The notes below the pieces were generated by a model. It saw only the letters and a list, made by a program, of their open reading frames with translations, was not told the origin of the DNA and did not search any database. Below, piece after piece: positions 43,003 to 52,723 of a DNA stretch of 64,000 nt. The stretch comes from Larkinella bovis (lineage in GTDB: Bacteria > Bacteroidota > Bacteroidia > Cytophagales > Spirosomataceae): positions 1,178,001 through 1,242,000 of the forward strand of contig NZ_JBHSMA010000001.1 in assembly GCF_042655385.1 (NCBI RefSeq), in the 5' to 3' direction. Each line of letters begins with the position of its first letter. Within the stretch, counting starts at the first letter, position 1. A program made the translations under genes and the position numbers.

Positions 43003-44295
43003 ATGAGCAATCTGGTTCCAATCGTAAGTCCCGAGCAGGCTGTACAGGTCATTCAGTCCGGCAACCGCGTTTTTGTCCATAGTGTCGCCCAGACTCCACA
43101 CCGCTTAATTGCGGCCATGGTCGAACGGGCCAAAACCGCCCCCTTGCGCGACATTGAGGTCTGCCACATGCATACCGAAGGCTACCTGCCCTACTGCGAA
43201 GAACAGTATGCGGGCCTTTTCAAACCGAATGCGTTTTTCATCGGGGCCAATATGCGCAAACAACTGAACGAGGGACTGGCGGATTATGTACCGATTTTTC
43301 TGAGTGAAATTCCATTGCTGTTCCAGCGGAATATTCTGCCGCTCGACGTAGCGCTGATCCAGGTTTCGCCCCCCGACGTACACGGTTTTTGTTCGTTGGG
43401 CCCTTCCGTGGATATTTCGCTAAGTGCCGTCAAAACCGCCAAATACGTGATTGCGCAAATCAATCCGAACGTGCCGCGCACCCACGGCGACGGGATTATC
43501 CACGTCCGGAACCTGCATGCCGCCATCGAGTGCGACGATCCGCTGTACGAAATGCCGCTGAAAACCGCGTCCGAAACCGAGCAAAAAATTGGCCGCTACG
43601 TCGCCGAACTGGTGGAAGACGGGGCCACGCTGCAAATGGGCATTGGGGGTATTCCCAATGCGGTGCTGGCCGAACTGACCCACCATCAGAAACTGGGCAT
43701 TCATACCGAGATGTTTTCCGACGGCGTCATCGATCTGGTGGAACGGGGCGTCATTACCAATGAACTAAAAAAGGTGATTCCGTATAAACTGGTTTCCTGC
43801 TTTGCCATGGGTACCCGGCGGCTCTACGATTTCATCCACGACAATCCGGGCATTGTCATGAAGGAAGTCACGTATACCAACGATACCACCGTTATCCGGC
43901 GAAATCCGAAAGTAACCGCCATCAACAGCGCCATCGAAGTCGATATTACGGGCCAGGTCTGTGCCGACACCATCGGGACCTACCAGTACTCGGGCGTCGG
44001 TGGCCAGCTTGATTTTGTGCGGGGCGCTTCACTCTCGGAAGGCGGCAAACCGATCATTGCGCTCCCGTCCGTGACGAAAACCGGCAGCAGCAAAATCGTT
44101 TCGTTTCTGAAGGAAGGAGCGGGCGTCACCACGACGCGGGCGCACGTGCACTATATCGTGACGGAATACGGGGTAGCTTATCTGTACGGCAAAAACCTTC
44201 GCCAACGCGCCAAGGCCCTGATCAACATCGCCCACCCCGACCACCGCGAATCGCTGGAGCGCCAGGCCCACGAACGGTTTAAGATCTTTGCGTAA
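43003..44295 (+). CDS. Acetyl-CoA hydrolase/transferase family protein
   Basis: A 430-residue class I CoA-transferase-fold enzyme that moves or releases acetyl-CoA, for example in acetate/succinate exchange. The two-domain fold has LVPIVSPEQAVQVIQSGNRV, GFCSLGPSVDISLSAV, LQMGIGGIPNAVLAEL, IHTEMFSDGVIDLVERGVI and SGVGGQLDFVRGASLSEGG. The catalytic Glu is likely in the IHTEMFSDG segment. The ATG at 43003 (MSNLVPIV) is chosen because the 36 codons upstream contain the promoter. Substrate direction cannot be told. Confidence 0.93.
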   Translation: MSNLVPIVSPEQAVQVIQSGNRVFVHSVAQTPHRLIAAMVERAKTAPLRDIEVCHMHTEGYLPYCEEQYAGLFKPNAFFIGANMRKQLNEGLADYVPIFLSEIPLLFQRNILPLDVALIQVSPPDVHGFCSLGPSVDISLSAVKTAKYVIAQINPNVPRTHGDGIIHVRNLHAAIECDDPLYEMPLKTASETEQKIGRYVAELVEDGATLQMGIGGIPNAVLAELTHHQKLGIHTEMFSDGVIDLVERGVITNELKKVIPYKLVSCFAMGTRRLYDFIHDNPGIVMKEVTYTNDTTVIRRNPKVTAINSAIEVDITGQVCADTIGTYQYSGVGGQLDFVRGASLSEGGKPIIALPSVTKTGSSKIVSFLKEGAGVTTTRAHVHYIVTEYGVAYLYGKNLRQRAKALINIAHPDHRESLERQAHERFKIFA

Positions 44296-44328
44296 CGCCT
44301 TCCCTGCATTCACGCAGTCCGATCAACG

Positions 44329-45189
44329 TCAGGGTGCCTGCCGGGCGTAATCCGCCAAGGTCAGGGTCGGCTGTCCCAACTCGATCCAGTCCTGGGCGGC
44401 TTCAAACTGTTCAGGATAACCGTTCAGGGCTTCGAGGATATGAGCCCCGTAGTCGATGGAACGGTTAAACCGGCCCAGTAATTTGAGAACACCCAGCGGG
44501 GCGGTGACGATCTTCAGTTTTTGTCTGGGATAGTGTTTCGCAAATACCTTCGCAGCGGCCGCATACGTCAGTGGTTCCGGCCCCTGAATGACGTACTCCC
44601 GGTTTTCGTGGCCCGGTAAGCTAAACGCCCGGGCCACCTGCCGCCCGTAATCCCGACCCGCAATAAACCACATGGCAACCTCGGAATGACCCGCCAGCGG
44701 CAACCACGAACCCTGCACCTGCATGGATAAGGTTTCCATAAAGGTGGAGGCATAAAAGATGGATGCGGGAATACCGGACTCTTTCAGTAACCGCACCGCT
44801 TCCTGCTTGACCTCGAAAGCCCACCAGCGAAAACCGTTCATGCCCTGGTAGCGCATTACCAGCGACGACAGGTAGCCAATTCGCTGAATACCGGCTTGCC
44901 TGGCTTCCGCCAGCAGGGTTTTCAACCCATCGGTTTCGGTATGAAAATCGTCCGGTTTTTCGTCCGGTTTGATGGACAAATTGAGATAAACCGCCTGCTG
45001 GTTGGCCAGCCCGGCCCGCAGGCTATCCGGATTCCGCAAATCGGCGGCCACCACCCGGACGCCCGGAAACATCGCCCGGGCTTTTTCGGTATCGCGCGCC
45101 AGAATGGTGACCACATAACCGGCCGCAATCAATTGTTCGGTAACCGGCCGACCGATCAGGCCCGTTGCGCCCACTACTGCAAGATTCAT
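44329..45189 (-). CDS. NAD(P)-binding SDR family protein (NmrA-like)
   Basis: A 286-residue atypical short-chain dehydrogenase. The nucleotide-binding start is LAVVGATGLIGRPVTEQLIA, followed by VRVVAADLRNPDSL, IGYLSSLVMRYQG and a C-terminal domain with EYVIQGPEPLTYAAAAKVFA. The catalytic YxxxK is not evident, as in NmrA-like redox sensors. Function is unknown. It converges on the acetyl-CoA hydrolase gene. Confidence 0.85.
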   Translation of the reverse strand: MNLAVVGATGLIGRPVTEQLIAAGYVVTILARDTEKARAMFPGVRVVAADLRNPDSLRAGLANQQAVYLNLSIKPDEKPDDFHTETDGLKTLLAEARQAGIQRIGYLSSLVMRYQGMNGFRWWAFEVKQEAVRLLKESGIPASIFYASTFMETLSMQVQGSWLPLAGHSEVAMWFIAGRDYGRQVARAFSLPGHENREYVIQGPEPLTYAAAAKVFAKHYPRQKLKIVTAPLGVLKLLGRFNRSIDYGAHILEALNGYPEQFEAAQDWIELGQPTLTLADYARQAP

Positions 45190-45290
45190 TTTGTTGTTTT
45201 ACAATCGGTACGGTTCTAAAGATGGCGCTCACCTCACCCGGGTTGCAGCTCCTTACCAGGCCCCAGCTTCAACTCCCCGGCAAGATACGG

Positions 45291-46016
45291 CTAATCGGCA
45301 AACAAAACCGCCAGCATCCGCTCAAATTCAGCCTGACAGGGCGCCGAAACGCGGATTTCGTGGCCCGTTACCGGATGCTGAAACTGGATCCGTTGTGCAT
45401 GCAGCAGCATGGTATCCATCCCGAACTGCTCCTTGAACAGCTTATTCTGTTTGTTGCAGCCGTGCGGTCGATCACCAATGATCGGGTGAAAAACATGGGC
45501 CATGTGTTTGCGCAACTGGTGCAGCCGCCCGGTGGTCGGCTGCAATTCCACCAGCGAATACCGGGAGGTGGGGTGTTTGCCAAACGGCAGGTTCACTTCC
45601 GTGCGCCGGAGGGTTTTCAACCGGGTAAAGGCTTCCTGGACAACGCCATCTTCGCGCCGGAGCGGATAATCGATTTCCAGGTCATCCGGCGTGTAGCCGC
45701 GGACGATCGCCCGGTAGGTTTTCTGCACCTTTCCTTCGGCAAACTGTTGCTGCATCAGCGAATTCATTCGTTCGTTCAGCGCAAACAGCAGCACCCCGCC
45801 GGTTTTTCGGTCCAGCCGGTGAACCGGATAAACCCGCTGGCCCAACTGGTCGCGCAGCAACTGAACGGCAAATTCGCTGGCATCACTGGCAATCATCGAC
45901 CGGTGCACCAGCAACCCGTGCGGTTTATTAATCGCTACCAGCTCCTCGTCCCGGTACAGAACCGGAAGTTCACGTTCGGCCGGAATGTCGGCTCGTTCGA
46001 TTGACTCCTCTCCCAT
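45291..46016 (-). CDS. RluA-family pseudouridine synthase, TruC-like
   Basis: A 241-residue RNA-modifying enzyme expected to convert uridine to pseudouridine, probably U65 of tRNAs as for TruC. Landmarks are LVAINKPHGLLVHRS, the catalytic Asp in YPVHRLDRKTGGVLLFAL, KTYRAIVRGY and GRLHQLRKHMAHVFHPIIGD. The usual HRLDxxTSG reads HRLDRKTGG. No S4 domain is present, as in TruC. The ATG at 46016 overlaps the stop of the GH5 gene by 1 nt (TGATG), so the genes are translationally coupled. Confidence 0.9.
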   Translation of the reverse strand: MGEESIERADIPAERELPVLYRDEELVAINKPHGLLVHRSMIASDASEFAVQLLRDQLGQRVYPVHRLDRKTGGVLLFALNERMNSLMQQQFAEGKVQKTYRAIVRGYTPDDLEIDYPLRREDGVVQEAFTRLKTLRRTEVNLPFGKHPTSRYSLVELQPTTGRLHQLRKHMAHVFHPIIGDRPHGCNKQNKLFKEQFGMDTMLLHAQRIQFQHPVTGHEIRVSAPCQAEFERMLAVLFAD

Positions 46017-47182
46017 CAATACTTGCTTAACAGATTCAGGAGCTTCCGGTCCAGTTTCTGGCCGTGGAAGTCCTCATAGGCTACGTCGGCTCGCCGGGAG
46101 TTGAGTACCCCAAAATCCCCGCTGAATTCCCAGAGCGCAAACCCAATGCCGTGGCTGGTCAGGATATCGAGTACATCGCCGAACCAGGCCAGAAAAACAT
46201 CGTGCGGGGTTTTGTTCCAGCAGCCACATTCGCCACAATGCACGCCAACGCCCTGATTTACCAGACCAATCCACGGTTTGTAAAAGGTTTCGAGCATAGC
46301 ACGGCCGTAGTATTTGTCGCCCACCTGCCCCGGCCATTTCGGCACCGGCAGGTTGTCTGGATCTTTGTTCGCCCAGGGGGCTTTGTAATGCGAAATGAGA
46401 CCCGGAAAATACCCCCGGCAGCTTTGGGCAATGTCCAGATCGGTAATTTCGGGAATGACGGACGAACCTACATCGTTGCCGTCGGCAATCACCAGGTGGT
46501 TCGGATTTTCCTTCCGGATGGCTTCCGAAGCCGCTTGGGCCACTTTCCGGTACACCTGCCCCGGCACCGAGCTGCGTTTGGAATGCTGATCGTTCATGTC
46601 CTCCCGCATACTGGGTTCGTTTACCAGATCGAAGCTGATTTTCTGCGGGGCGACGGTTTTGTATTTTTTGGCCCAGTAGTTCCAGTGAAAATTGAAGGCA
46701 TCCTGCGCCTGCTGGTCGCGCCAGAGGTTATACGGTTCATTAAACCCCGCATTGACGCAGTAACCGGGTGCCCGGTGCAGATTCAGGCTCACGTGCAAAC
46801 CGTATTTATGGGCCGACGCCACCAGCGTATCGATCCTTTCCACGGCCTGTTCATCAATCTGATACACCTCCTCGGGCGTTATATTTCGGCTGCGGTCAAA
46901 CTTGAGATAGGCCGGATAGGCCATCGGAAGCCGGACAAAATCGAACCCCCAGTCGCGCATCCATTTCAGGTACTCTTCCGAAGTCGCCGGACGGCTCTGG
47001 GCCGGATTGGGCGAAAAGAAATCCAGCAGGTTAAAGCCCTTCCACTTTGGCAGTTTGTTTTTCGTCACGGACCCAGCGGACGATGCTAAAACCGCCGGTC
47101 CGGACGTGCTGACAGCCGCAGCCAATACACCGGAATGTTGAAGAAATGTGCGACGTTGCATACGGGGTTGGAATAGATTCAT
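46016..47182 (-). CDS. Exported GH5 cellulase-family glycoside hydrolase
   Basis: A 388-residue (beta/alpha)8 hydrolase. The twin-arginine-like signal is MQRRTFLQHSGVLAAAVS. Barrel landmarks are KGFNLLDFF, WGFDFVRLPMAYP and HVSLNLHRAPGY. The acid/base Glu is in ISFDLVNEPSM (LVNEP), and the nucleophile Glu is in GVGVHCGECGCW. GFALWEFSGDFGVLNS is near the end. The substrate is a beta-linked glucan or mannan; GH5 is broad. The start could be the ATG at 47182 or at 47161, which would put the RR pair at the N-terminus. It is coupled to the TruC-like gene. Confidence 0.9.
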   Translation of the reverse strand: MNLFQPRMQRRTFLQHSGVLAAAVSTSGPAVLASSAGSVTKNKLPKWKGFNLLDFFSPNPAQSRPATSEEYLKWMRDWGFDFVRLPMAYPAYLKFDRSRNITPEEVYQIDEQAVERIDTLVASAHKYGLHVSLNLHRAPGYCVNAGFNEPYNLWRDQQAQDAFNFHWNYWAKKYKTVAPQKISFDLVNEPSMREDMNDQHSKRSSVPGQVYRKVAQAASEAIRKENPNHLVIADGNDVGSSVIPEITDLDIAQSCRGYFPGLISHYKAPWANKDPDNLPVPKWPGQVGDKYYGRAMLETFYKPWIGLVNQGVGVHCGECGCWNKTPHDVFLAWFGDVLDILTSHGIGFALWEFSGDFGVLNSRRADVAYEDFHGQKLDRKLLNLLSKY

Positions 47183-47431
47183 GACAAACTTACAGAAAAA
47201 GGGCATTCGTGCGTTTTCATCACCCCCCTACCACTCCAGGACTTCCCGGCAAACGGTCTGGCACTCTCCCTTTCGCAGGGGCAAAACCGCTTTCCGGTGG
47301 TTTGCTGAGGAGCAAATCGTCCCGTAGCCTAAAACGAGTAAACCACCGTCCGGCAAACCGGTTTAGGGATAGGGAAAGCCGTTAGATTCCCGCAGCAATC
47401 CTACAGCCATACGAACAATCAATCCAATGCT

Positions 47432-48379
47432 ATGAAAGCGGCCATTATTGACCAATACGGAGAAAGTTACGAACTGCACGTTCGGGAAGTCCCGACGCCC
47501 ACCGTCGATCGCATCAACGATCCGCACAAGGTGCTGATTCGGGTTCAGGCGGCTGGCATCAATCCGATGGATACAAAAGTGCGGAAAGGCGACATGAAGC
47601 TCCTGCTGTCGGGCCATTTTCCCAAGATTCTGGGGGGCGAATGCGCCGGTATTATCGAAGCCGTGGGGCTGATGGTCAAGGATTTTCAACCCGGCGACCG
47701 GGTGGTGGCCTCGCTCGGGCCGGAAGGGGGCGGTTATGCCGAATATGCGGTGGCCAAAGACACCCACATTGCCCGGCTGCCCGATCCGGTGATTTTTGTA
47801 TCGGGAGCCGCCATGCCCATCGCGGCCGGAACCGCCCTGCAAGCCCTGCTCGGCAAAGGCCATCTGAAGGCGGGCGACCGGGTGCTGATCAATGGAGCAA
47901 CGGGCGGTGTGGGTACGTTTGCCATCCAGCTTGCCAAAATACTGGGGGCCCATGTCACGGCGGTTTGCAGCGCGGAAGGGGCTCCCCTGGCCCGGCAACT
48001 CGGGGCCGACGTCATCGTTGATTACAACCGCGCCGACTTTACCAAAGGGCTGGAGGAATACAACCTGGTTTTCGACGCCATTGGTAAAAGCTCGTTCGAC
48101 GAGTGCCGGGAAATTCTGACCGATGACGGCAGTTACGTGACCACTATTCCTTCCGCGAAACAGCTTGTGGAGCAGGTCCTGACCATTTTTACCCGGCAAA
48201 AAGCCGAATCGCTGGTTTTTTCGTTTAAACCCGAGGACATGAACTGGCTGCTCAAACAGGTTGCCGACGGCAGGCTGCTTCCGGTTATCGAACGAACGTA
48301 CCGGCTGGACGAACTCGCCCAGGCCCACGCCCATATGGAAGCAGGTCATGTCAAGGGGAAACTGGTGGTGGAACTCTAA
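47432..48379 (+). CDS. NAD(P)-dependent MDR-family oxidoreductase (quinone reductase-like)
   Basis: A 315-residue medium-chain reductase without zinc-site Cys clusters. It has AAIIDQYGESYELHVREVPT, VQAAGINPMDTKVRKG, GGECAGIIEAVG, the Rossmann site LINGATGGVGTFAIQLAKILGA, and a C-terminal RTYRLDELAQAHAHMEAGHVKGKLVV. Typical of NADPH:quinone oxidoreductase/zeta-crystallin relatives. The substrate is unknown. The leader (47207-47431) has no clear promoter match. Confidence 0.92.
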   Translation: MKAAIIDQYGESYELHVREVPTPTVDRINDPHKVLIRVQAAGINPMDTKVRKGDMKLLLSGHFPKILGGECAGIIEAVGLMVKDFQPGDRVVASLGPEGGGYAEYAVAKDTHIARLPDPVIFVSGAAMPIAAGTALQALLGKGHLKAGDRVLINGATGGVGTFAIQLAKILGAHVTAVCSAEGAPLARQLGADVIVDYNRADFTKGLEEYNLVFDAIGKSSFDECREILTDDGSYVTTIPSAKQLVEQVLTIFTRQKAESLVFSFKPEDMNWLLKQVADGRLLPVIERTYRLDELAQAHAHMEAGHVKGKLVVEL

Positions 48380-48512
48380 AACCGCCTTTCCTTTCGGGGA
48401 TACTCGTTGCCAAAGGCTTCAAAAAGTTACCATTCTATTAAATTGGGCGGCTTTTTTTAGCAGTGGGTTGAAAAACGAGTACCTTTACCGGGTACTCACT
48501 ATCCGGCCCAAT

Positions 48513-51083
48513 ATGACAGATACCCGTAGAGAATTTCTCAAAAAAGCCGCCCTCTTAGCCAGCGGAACCAGTCTTTTCGAGGCTTTGCCCGACTCAATTC
48601 AAAAAGCCCTCGCCATCGACCCGCAACCGGGCAGCACCTTTCTGGATGCCGAACACGTCGTTATTCTGATGCAGGAAAACCGCTCGTTCGACCACAGCTT
48701 CGGGACGTTGCAGGGCGTCCGGGGTTTCAATGACCCCCGGGCGATTACCCTGCCCAATAAAAACCCGGTCTGGCTCCAGACCAACGGCGCGGGTGAGACC
48801 TACGCGCCGTTCCGCCTGAACCTGAAAGACACCAAAGCCACCTGGATGAGTTCACTGCCCCACTCGTGGACGAATCAGGTGGATGCCCGCAACGACGGAA
48901 AGTACGACAAATGGCTGCAATCCAAACAATCCGGCAACAAGGAATACGCCAAAATGCCGCTGACACTGGGCTACTATAATCGGGAGGACATTCCGTTTTA
49001 TTACGCTTTCGCCGATGCCTTTACGGTTTGCGACCAGAATTTCTGTTCGTCCCTGACCGGCACCACGCCCAACCGGCTCTACCTCTGGACGGGCACCATT
49101 CGCGAAAAACCGGACCGCTCCGTGAAAGCCAACGTCCGCAACGAAGATGTCGATTACGACGATACGGCCCGCTGGACAACCTTCCCCGAACGGCTGGAAG
49201 AACACGGTATTTCCTGGAAAATTTACCAGAACGAACTGAGCCTTCCCGTGGGTTTCGAAGGGGAACAGGCCGACTGGCTGGCCAATTTTACGGACAATCC
49301 CATCGAATGGTTCGAACAATACAACGTTTACTTTTCCGAAGCCTACCAGAAACACCTCGCCCAACGGCTGGCTGCCCTTCCGGCCGAGATTCAGGCGTTG
49401 ACCGCCAAAATCAAGGCACTGCCCGAAACCGGGGCGGAAACCGAAAAACTCAAAAAAGAACTGGCCCGGAAAGAAGCCGACCTGAAAACCGGAAAGGAAC
49501 ACCGGGAGAAATACAGTCGGGAAAAATTCGCGCAATTGTCGCAACGGTCCAGAAACCTCCACGAGAAAGCTTTCACAACCAACAAAAACGATCCCGATTA
49601 CCATTCGCTGACCAAACTGAAATACCACGATGGCAGCACCGAACGGGAGGTGGAAATTCCGAAAGGCGACGTTCTGCACCAATTCCGAACCGACGTTAAA
49701 AACCGCACCTTACCAACGGTTTCGTGGGTCGTTGCTCCCGAAAACTTCTCCGATCACCCGGGAGCAGCCTGGTACGGCGCCTGGTACATCTCGGAAATGC
49801 TCGACATTCTGACGCAGAATCCGGAAGTCTGGAAAAAGACGGTTTTCATCCTGTGCTACGACGAGAACGACGGTTATTTCGACCACGTGCCGCCGTTTGT
49901 GGCCCCGCATCCCGACAAACCCGAAACCGGACGGGTATCGAAAGGCATCGACACGAGCGTGGAGCATCAGTACCTGGAGCACGAACTGCAACGCAAGAGC
50001 AGCAATGCGCAGAAAGAAGCCCGCGCCAGTTCCATCGGCCTCGGCTACCGGGTTCCGCTGGTCATTGCTTCCCCCTGGAGCCGGGGCGGCATGGTGTCGT
50101 CGGAAGTGTTTGACCACACCTCCATTCTGCAATTCCTGGAAGTGTTCCTGAGCAAAAAAACCGGCAAAAAAATTGAGGAATCCAACATCAGCGCCTGGCG
50201 CCGGACGGTTTGCGGAGATTTGACGTCGGTGTTCCGTCCGTACAACGGGGAGAAGATTCCGCTGCCGACCTTCGTGGCCCGCAACGAATTTGTGGAAAGC
50301 ATTCATAAAGCCAAATTCAAGGAACTGCCCTCGGGTTTCAAAAAATTAAGCCCGGCCGAAATTGAGCAGATCGGTCGGAATGCGGCCGGGGCCTCCCTCC
50401 TTCCCCGCCAGGAAAAAGGGATTCGGGCGGCCTGCCCCCTGCCGTATCAGTTGTACGCCGACGGCAAACTGAGTGCCGACAAAAAATCGTTCGGCATTAC
50501 GCTTCAGGCAAAAAATGAAATCTTCGGGGCCAAATCGGCTGGCTCGCCGTTTACGGTGTATGCACTGGACAATTATGCCTCCGCAGCCCATAAACCGGAG
50601 CGGGATATCAAGGTCCGCGACTATGCGGTTTCGGCCGGCGACCGTCTGGCGGATAGCTGGCCCCTGAGCAATTTTGAACAGGAAACCTATCATTTCCGGG
50701 TGTACGGCCCGAACGGTTTTTTCCGCGAACTCATCGGTAATGGTCAGGACCCTCTGCTCGACATTCAGTGTGAATACCAGCGAAAAACGCCCCAATCGAA
50801 AACCCTGACGGGCAATATTGAGCTTAAAATCACGAACCTGGATAAAGCCAAGGCCGTAACGGTGGAGGTAAAAGACCACGCCTACAAAACCGGCACGAAG
50901 TCGAAAGTGGTGGCCAAAGGAGCGCAGGGCAGTCTGGTACTCGACCTGAGCAAGAGCTTCGGCTGGTACGATTTCAGCGTGAAAGTTTCGGGCCAGACGG
51001 TTTTTGAAAAACGCTACGCCGGACGGGTGGAAACCGGCAAACCGAGTTTCACGGACCCCCTGATGGGCGGTGAAATCGTGTAA
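48513..51083 (+). CDS. Phosphocholine-specific phospholipase C, Tat-exported
   Basis: An exported phosphoesterase of 856 residues that cleaves phosphocholine from phosphatidylcholine-type lipids. A Tat signal (TRREFLKKAALLASG) is followed by the phosphoesterase domain with EHVVILMQENRSFDHSFGTL (metal-site Glu, Asn, Asp), FCSSLTGTTPNRLYLWTG, VSWVVAPENFSDHPG, LCYDENDGYFDHV and RVPLVIASPWSRGGMV. A charged coiled-coil insertion lies at about 280-350. Two C-terminal DUF756 domains follow (about 650-850). The ATG at 48513 is set by the Tat signal; an upstream in-frame extension overlaps the previous gene. The downstream phosphatase and GH154 genes suggest a phosphate or nutrient scavenging set. Confidence 0.93.
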   Translation: MTDTRREFLKKAALLASGTSLFEALPDSIQKALAIDPQPGSTFLDAEHVVILMQENRSFDHSFGTLQGVRGFNDPRAITLPNKNPVWLQTNGAGETYAPFRLNLKDTKATWMSSLPHSWTNQVDARNDGKYDKWLQSKQSGNKEYAKMPLTLGYYNREDIPFYYAFADAFTVCDQNFCSSLTGTTPNRLYLWTGTIREKPDRSVKANVRNEDVDYDDTARWTTFPERLEEHGISWKIYQNELSLPVGFEGEQADWLANFTDNPIEWFEQYNVYFSEAYQKHLAQRLAALPAEIQALTAKIKALPETGAETEKLKKELARKEADLKTGKEHREKYSREKFAQLSQRSRNLHEKAFTTNKNDPDYHSLTKLKYHDGSTEREVEIPKGDVLHQFRTDVKNRTLPTVSWVVAPENFSDHPGAAWYGAWYISEMLDILTQNPEVWKKTVFILCYDENDGYFDHVPPFVAPHPDKPETGRVSKGIDTSVEHQYLEHELQRKSSNAQKEARASSIGLGYRVPLVIASPWSRGGMVSSEVFDHTSILQFLEVFLSKKTGKKIEESNISAWRRTVCGDLTSVFRPYNGEKIPLPTFVARNEFVESIHKAKFKELPSGFKKLSPAEIEQIGRNAAGASLLPRQEKGIRAACPLPYQLYADGKLSADKKSFGITLQAKNEIFGAKSAGSPFTVYALDNYASAAHKPERDIKVRDYAVSAGDRLADSWPLSNFEQETYHFRVYGPNGFFRELIGNGQDPLLDIQCEYQRKTPQSKTLTGNIELKITNLDKAKAVTVEVKDHAYKTGTKSKVVAKGAQGSLVLDLSKSFGWYDFSVKVSGQTVFEKRYAGRVETGKPSFTDPLMGGEIV

Positions 51084-51100
51084 GACTCACTTATATTTAG

Positions 51101-51143
51101 GCAGCAGCCTGGGTCGTTACGATCCGGGCTGCTGCATTTTTTG
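51101..51143 (+). terminator. Rho-independent terminator of the phospholipase gene
   Basis: GCAGCAGCC (51101-51109) pairs with GGCTGCTGC (51127-51135), followed by a T run. Confidence 0.9.
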
Positions 51144-51239
51144 TGTACTTGCCAATCCAACGCCCCTTCCCACTAGTCTTTTCCGGCGGTTTAACCGTAA
51201 GGTTAGGTGAACGATTCTATTCACTTATTATCAGGAAGT

Positions 51240-52601
51240 ATGAACTATAAGGCGTTGTTGTTAGTCTTGGGCGTAGCCGGGTATTTGGCCTTGTCGGCCC
51301 GGGGCCGTTTTGAGGAGGAAGATCCTTCCTCACTCTCCTTTCGGTATCCGCACCACATTTCCATCTCCTGGGAAACCGCGCCGGTTTCGAGCCAGAGTGT
51401 TTCCTGGCGCACGCATGATACCGTTCGGGTCAGTTACGTGGAATATACCGAAACGACCGCAACGCCCTTTTTCAAGGATCAGGTGAAACGCTTACCGGCG
51501 AAGACGGAGCGGCATACGGCCGACGATGGCACCTGGAATCACCACAGTGCGAACCTTCAGGGACTGAAGCCCAATACGACGTATAGCTACCGGGTCGGTA
51601 ATCATACCTACTGGTCGGAATGGGCGGAGTTCACCACCGCTTCCGGTACCCGGGAGCCCTTTTCCTTTATCTATTTGGGCGATGTCCAGCGCGACATTTA
51701 CTCGCTGGGCAGCCGGACGATCCGCAAAGCGATTATGGATAAACCGGATGCCAAATTCCTGCTTTTCGGGGGCGACCTGGTTCACCGGGGCGCCGAAAAC
51801 CTGGGCAACTGGAACGAATTTTTCCCGACGGGCGGCTGGGTCTACCAAAGTTATCCGATGCTGGCAACGCCGGGCAATCACGAGTATGCCAATGCCGCAT
51901 CGCCCGACTACCTGACGAAACACTGGCGGCTGAATTTCACCTTCCCCCAGAACGGTCCCGCGGGTCAGGAAGAAGAAACCTACTTTGTCGATTACAACAA
52001 CATCCGGCTTATTTCCCTGAACCTTATCCGGTATCCGATTGACAAACCCGGCACCCAGAAAATGCTGGTCTGGCTGGAAGAGCGCCTGAAAGAATTCAAA
52101 GGCGACTGGGTGATTATTACGCACCACTATTCGATGGAGCAACTGGCCCGCAACCGGGAAGCCGGGGTGCGTTTCCCGGAATTCAAAGCCCTCTACGAGC
52201 GGTATCAGGTGCCGCTGGTTTTAACCGGTCATGAACACGTGTACGCCCGCGGCCGGATGAATGGAACGCTACCCGTGTACGTGGTGAGCGTTTCGGGGCC
52301 GTATCAGAATGCCATTCGTTTTCCCGACTGGATCGAGCGGGCAGGCTCGTCGCTGCAACTCTACCAGCTCATTGACATCACGCCAACCCGAATTCAGTAC
52401 ACGTCCAAAACCGTTCGGGGTGATGTATACGATGCCTTTTCGATTGAGAAAGACAAAAAAGGCCGCCTGAAATTTACCGCCAGTCCGTCGCTCGGGCCGG
52501 AGTCGTTACTGCCACCCGATAAATTTGAAACGCGGTATAAAAAAGAACAGGTCGATAGTTACGCGAAGGATCGGGATAACTACCTGAACAAACGTAAGTA
52601 A
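51240..52601 (+). CDS. Exported purple acid phosphatase-like metallophosphoesterase
   Basis: A 453-residue exported enzyme. The signal peptide (MNYKALLLVLGVAGYLALSARG) is followed by a fibronectin-III-like N-terminal domain (about 30-130, PHHISISWETAPVSSQSVSW). The metallophosphoesterase domain has FIYLGDVQRD, LLFGGDLVHRG, ATPGNHEYAN, WVIITHHYS and VLTGHEHVYARG, which are the dinuclear metal ligands of the purple acid phosphatase fold. It hydrolyses phosphate monoesters. It follows the phospholipase C gene, whose phosphocholine product could be a substrate. The ATG at 51240 is set by the signal peptide. Confidence 0.92.
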   Translation: MNYKALLLVLGVAGYLALSARGRFEEEDPSSLSFRYPHHISISWETAPVSSQSVSWRTHDTVRVSYVEYTETTATPFFKDQVKRLPAKTERHTADDGTWNHHSANLQGLKPNTTYSYRVGNHTYWSEWAEFTTASGTREPFSFIYLGDVQRDIYSLGSRTIRKAIMDKPDAKFLLFGGDLVHRGAENLGNWNEFFPTGGWVYQSYPMLATPGNHEYANAASPDYLTKHWRLNFTFPQNGPAGQEEETYFVDYNNIRLISLNLIRYPIDKPGTQKMLVWLEERLKEFKGDWVIITHHYSMEQLARNREAGVRFPEFKALYERYQVPLVLTGHEHVYARGRMNGTLPVYVVSVSGPYQNAIRFPDWIERAGSSLQLYQLIDITPTRIQYTSKTVRGDVYDAFSIEKDKKGRLKFTASPSLGPESLLPPDKFETRYKKEQVDSYAKDRDNYLNKRK

Positions 52602-52723
52602 GCCGGGCTTTTCGGGTTGGCCCTTGCCGGGTGGCTGTGGTTGAAAATAGAGAAAGGATTCGTCTGAGAGTAGGAAAAACCGGGTTTGTGACTTATTAAA
52701 CCGTTCGTTTTATCCTATGCCCC

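Noticed and set aside
46064..47089. Plus-strand ORF of 341 codons
   Set aside because: Antisense to the GH5 gene with catalytic Glu residues visible on the sense strand.
47363..48349. Minus-strand ORF of 328 codons
   Set aside because: Antisense to the MDR oxidoreductase gene, which has a clear nucleotide-binding motif.
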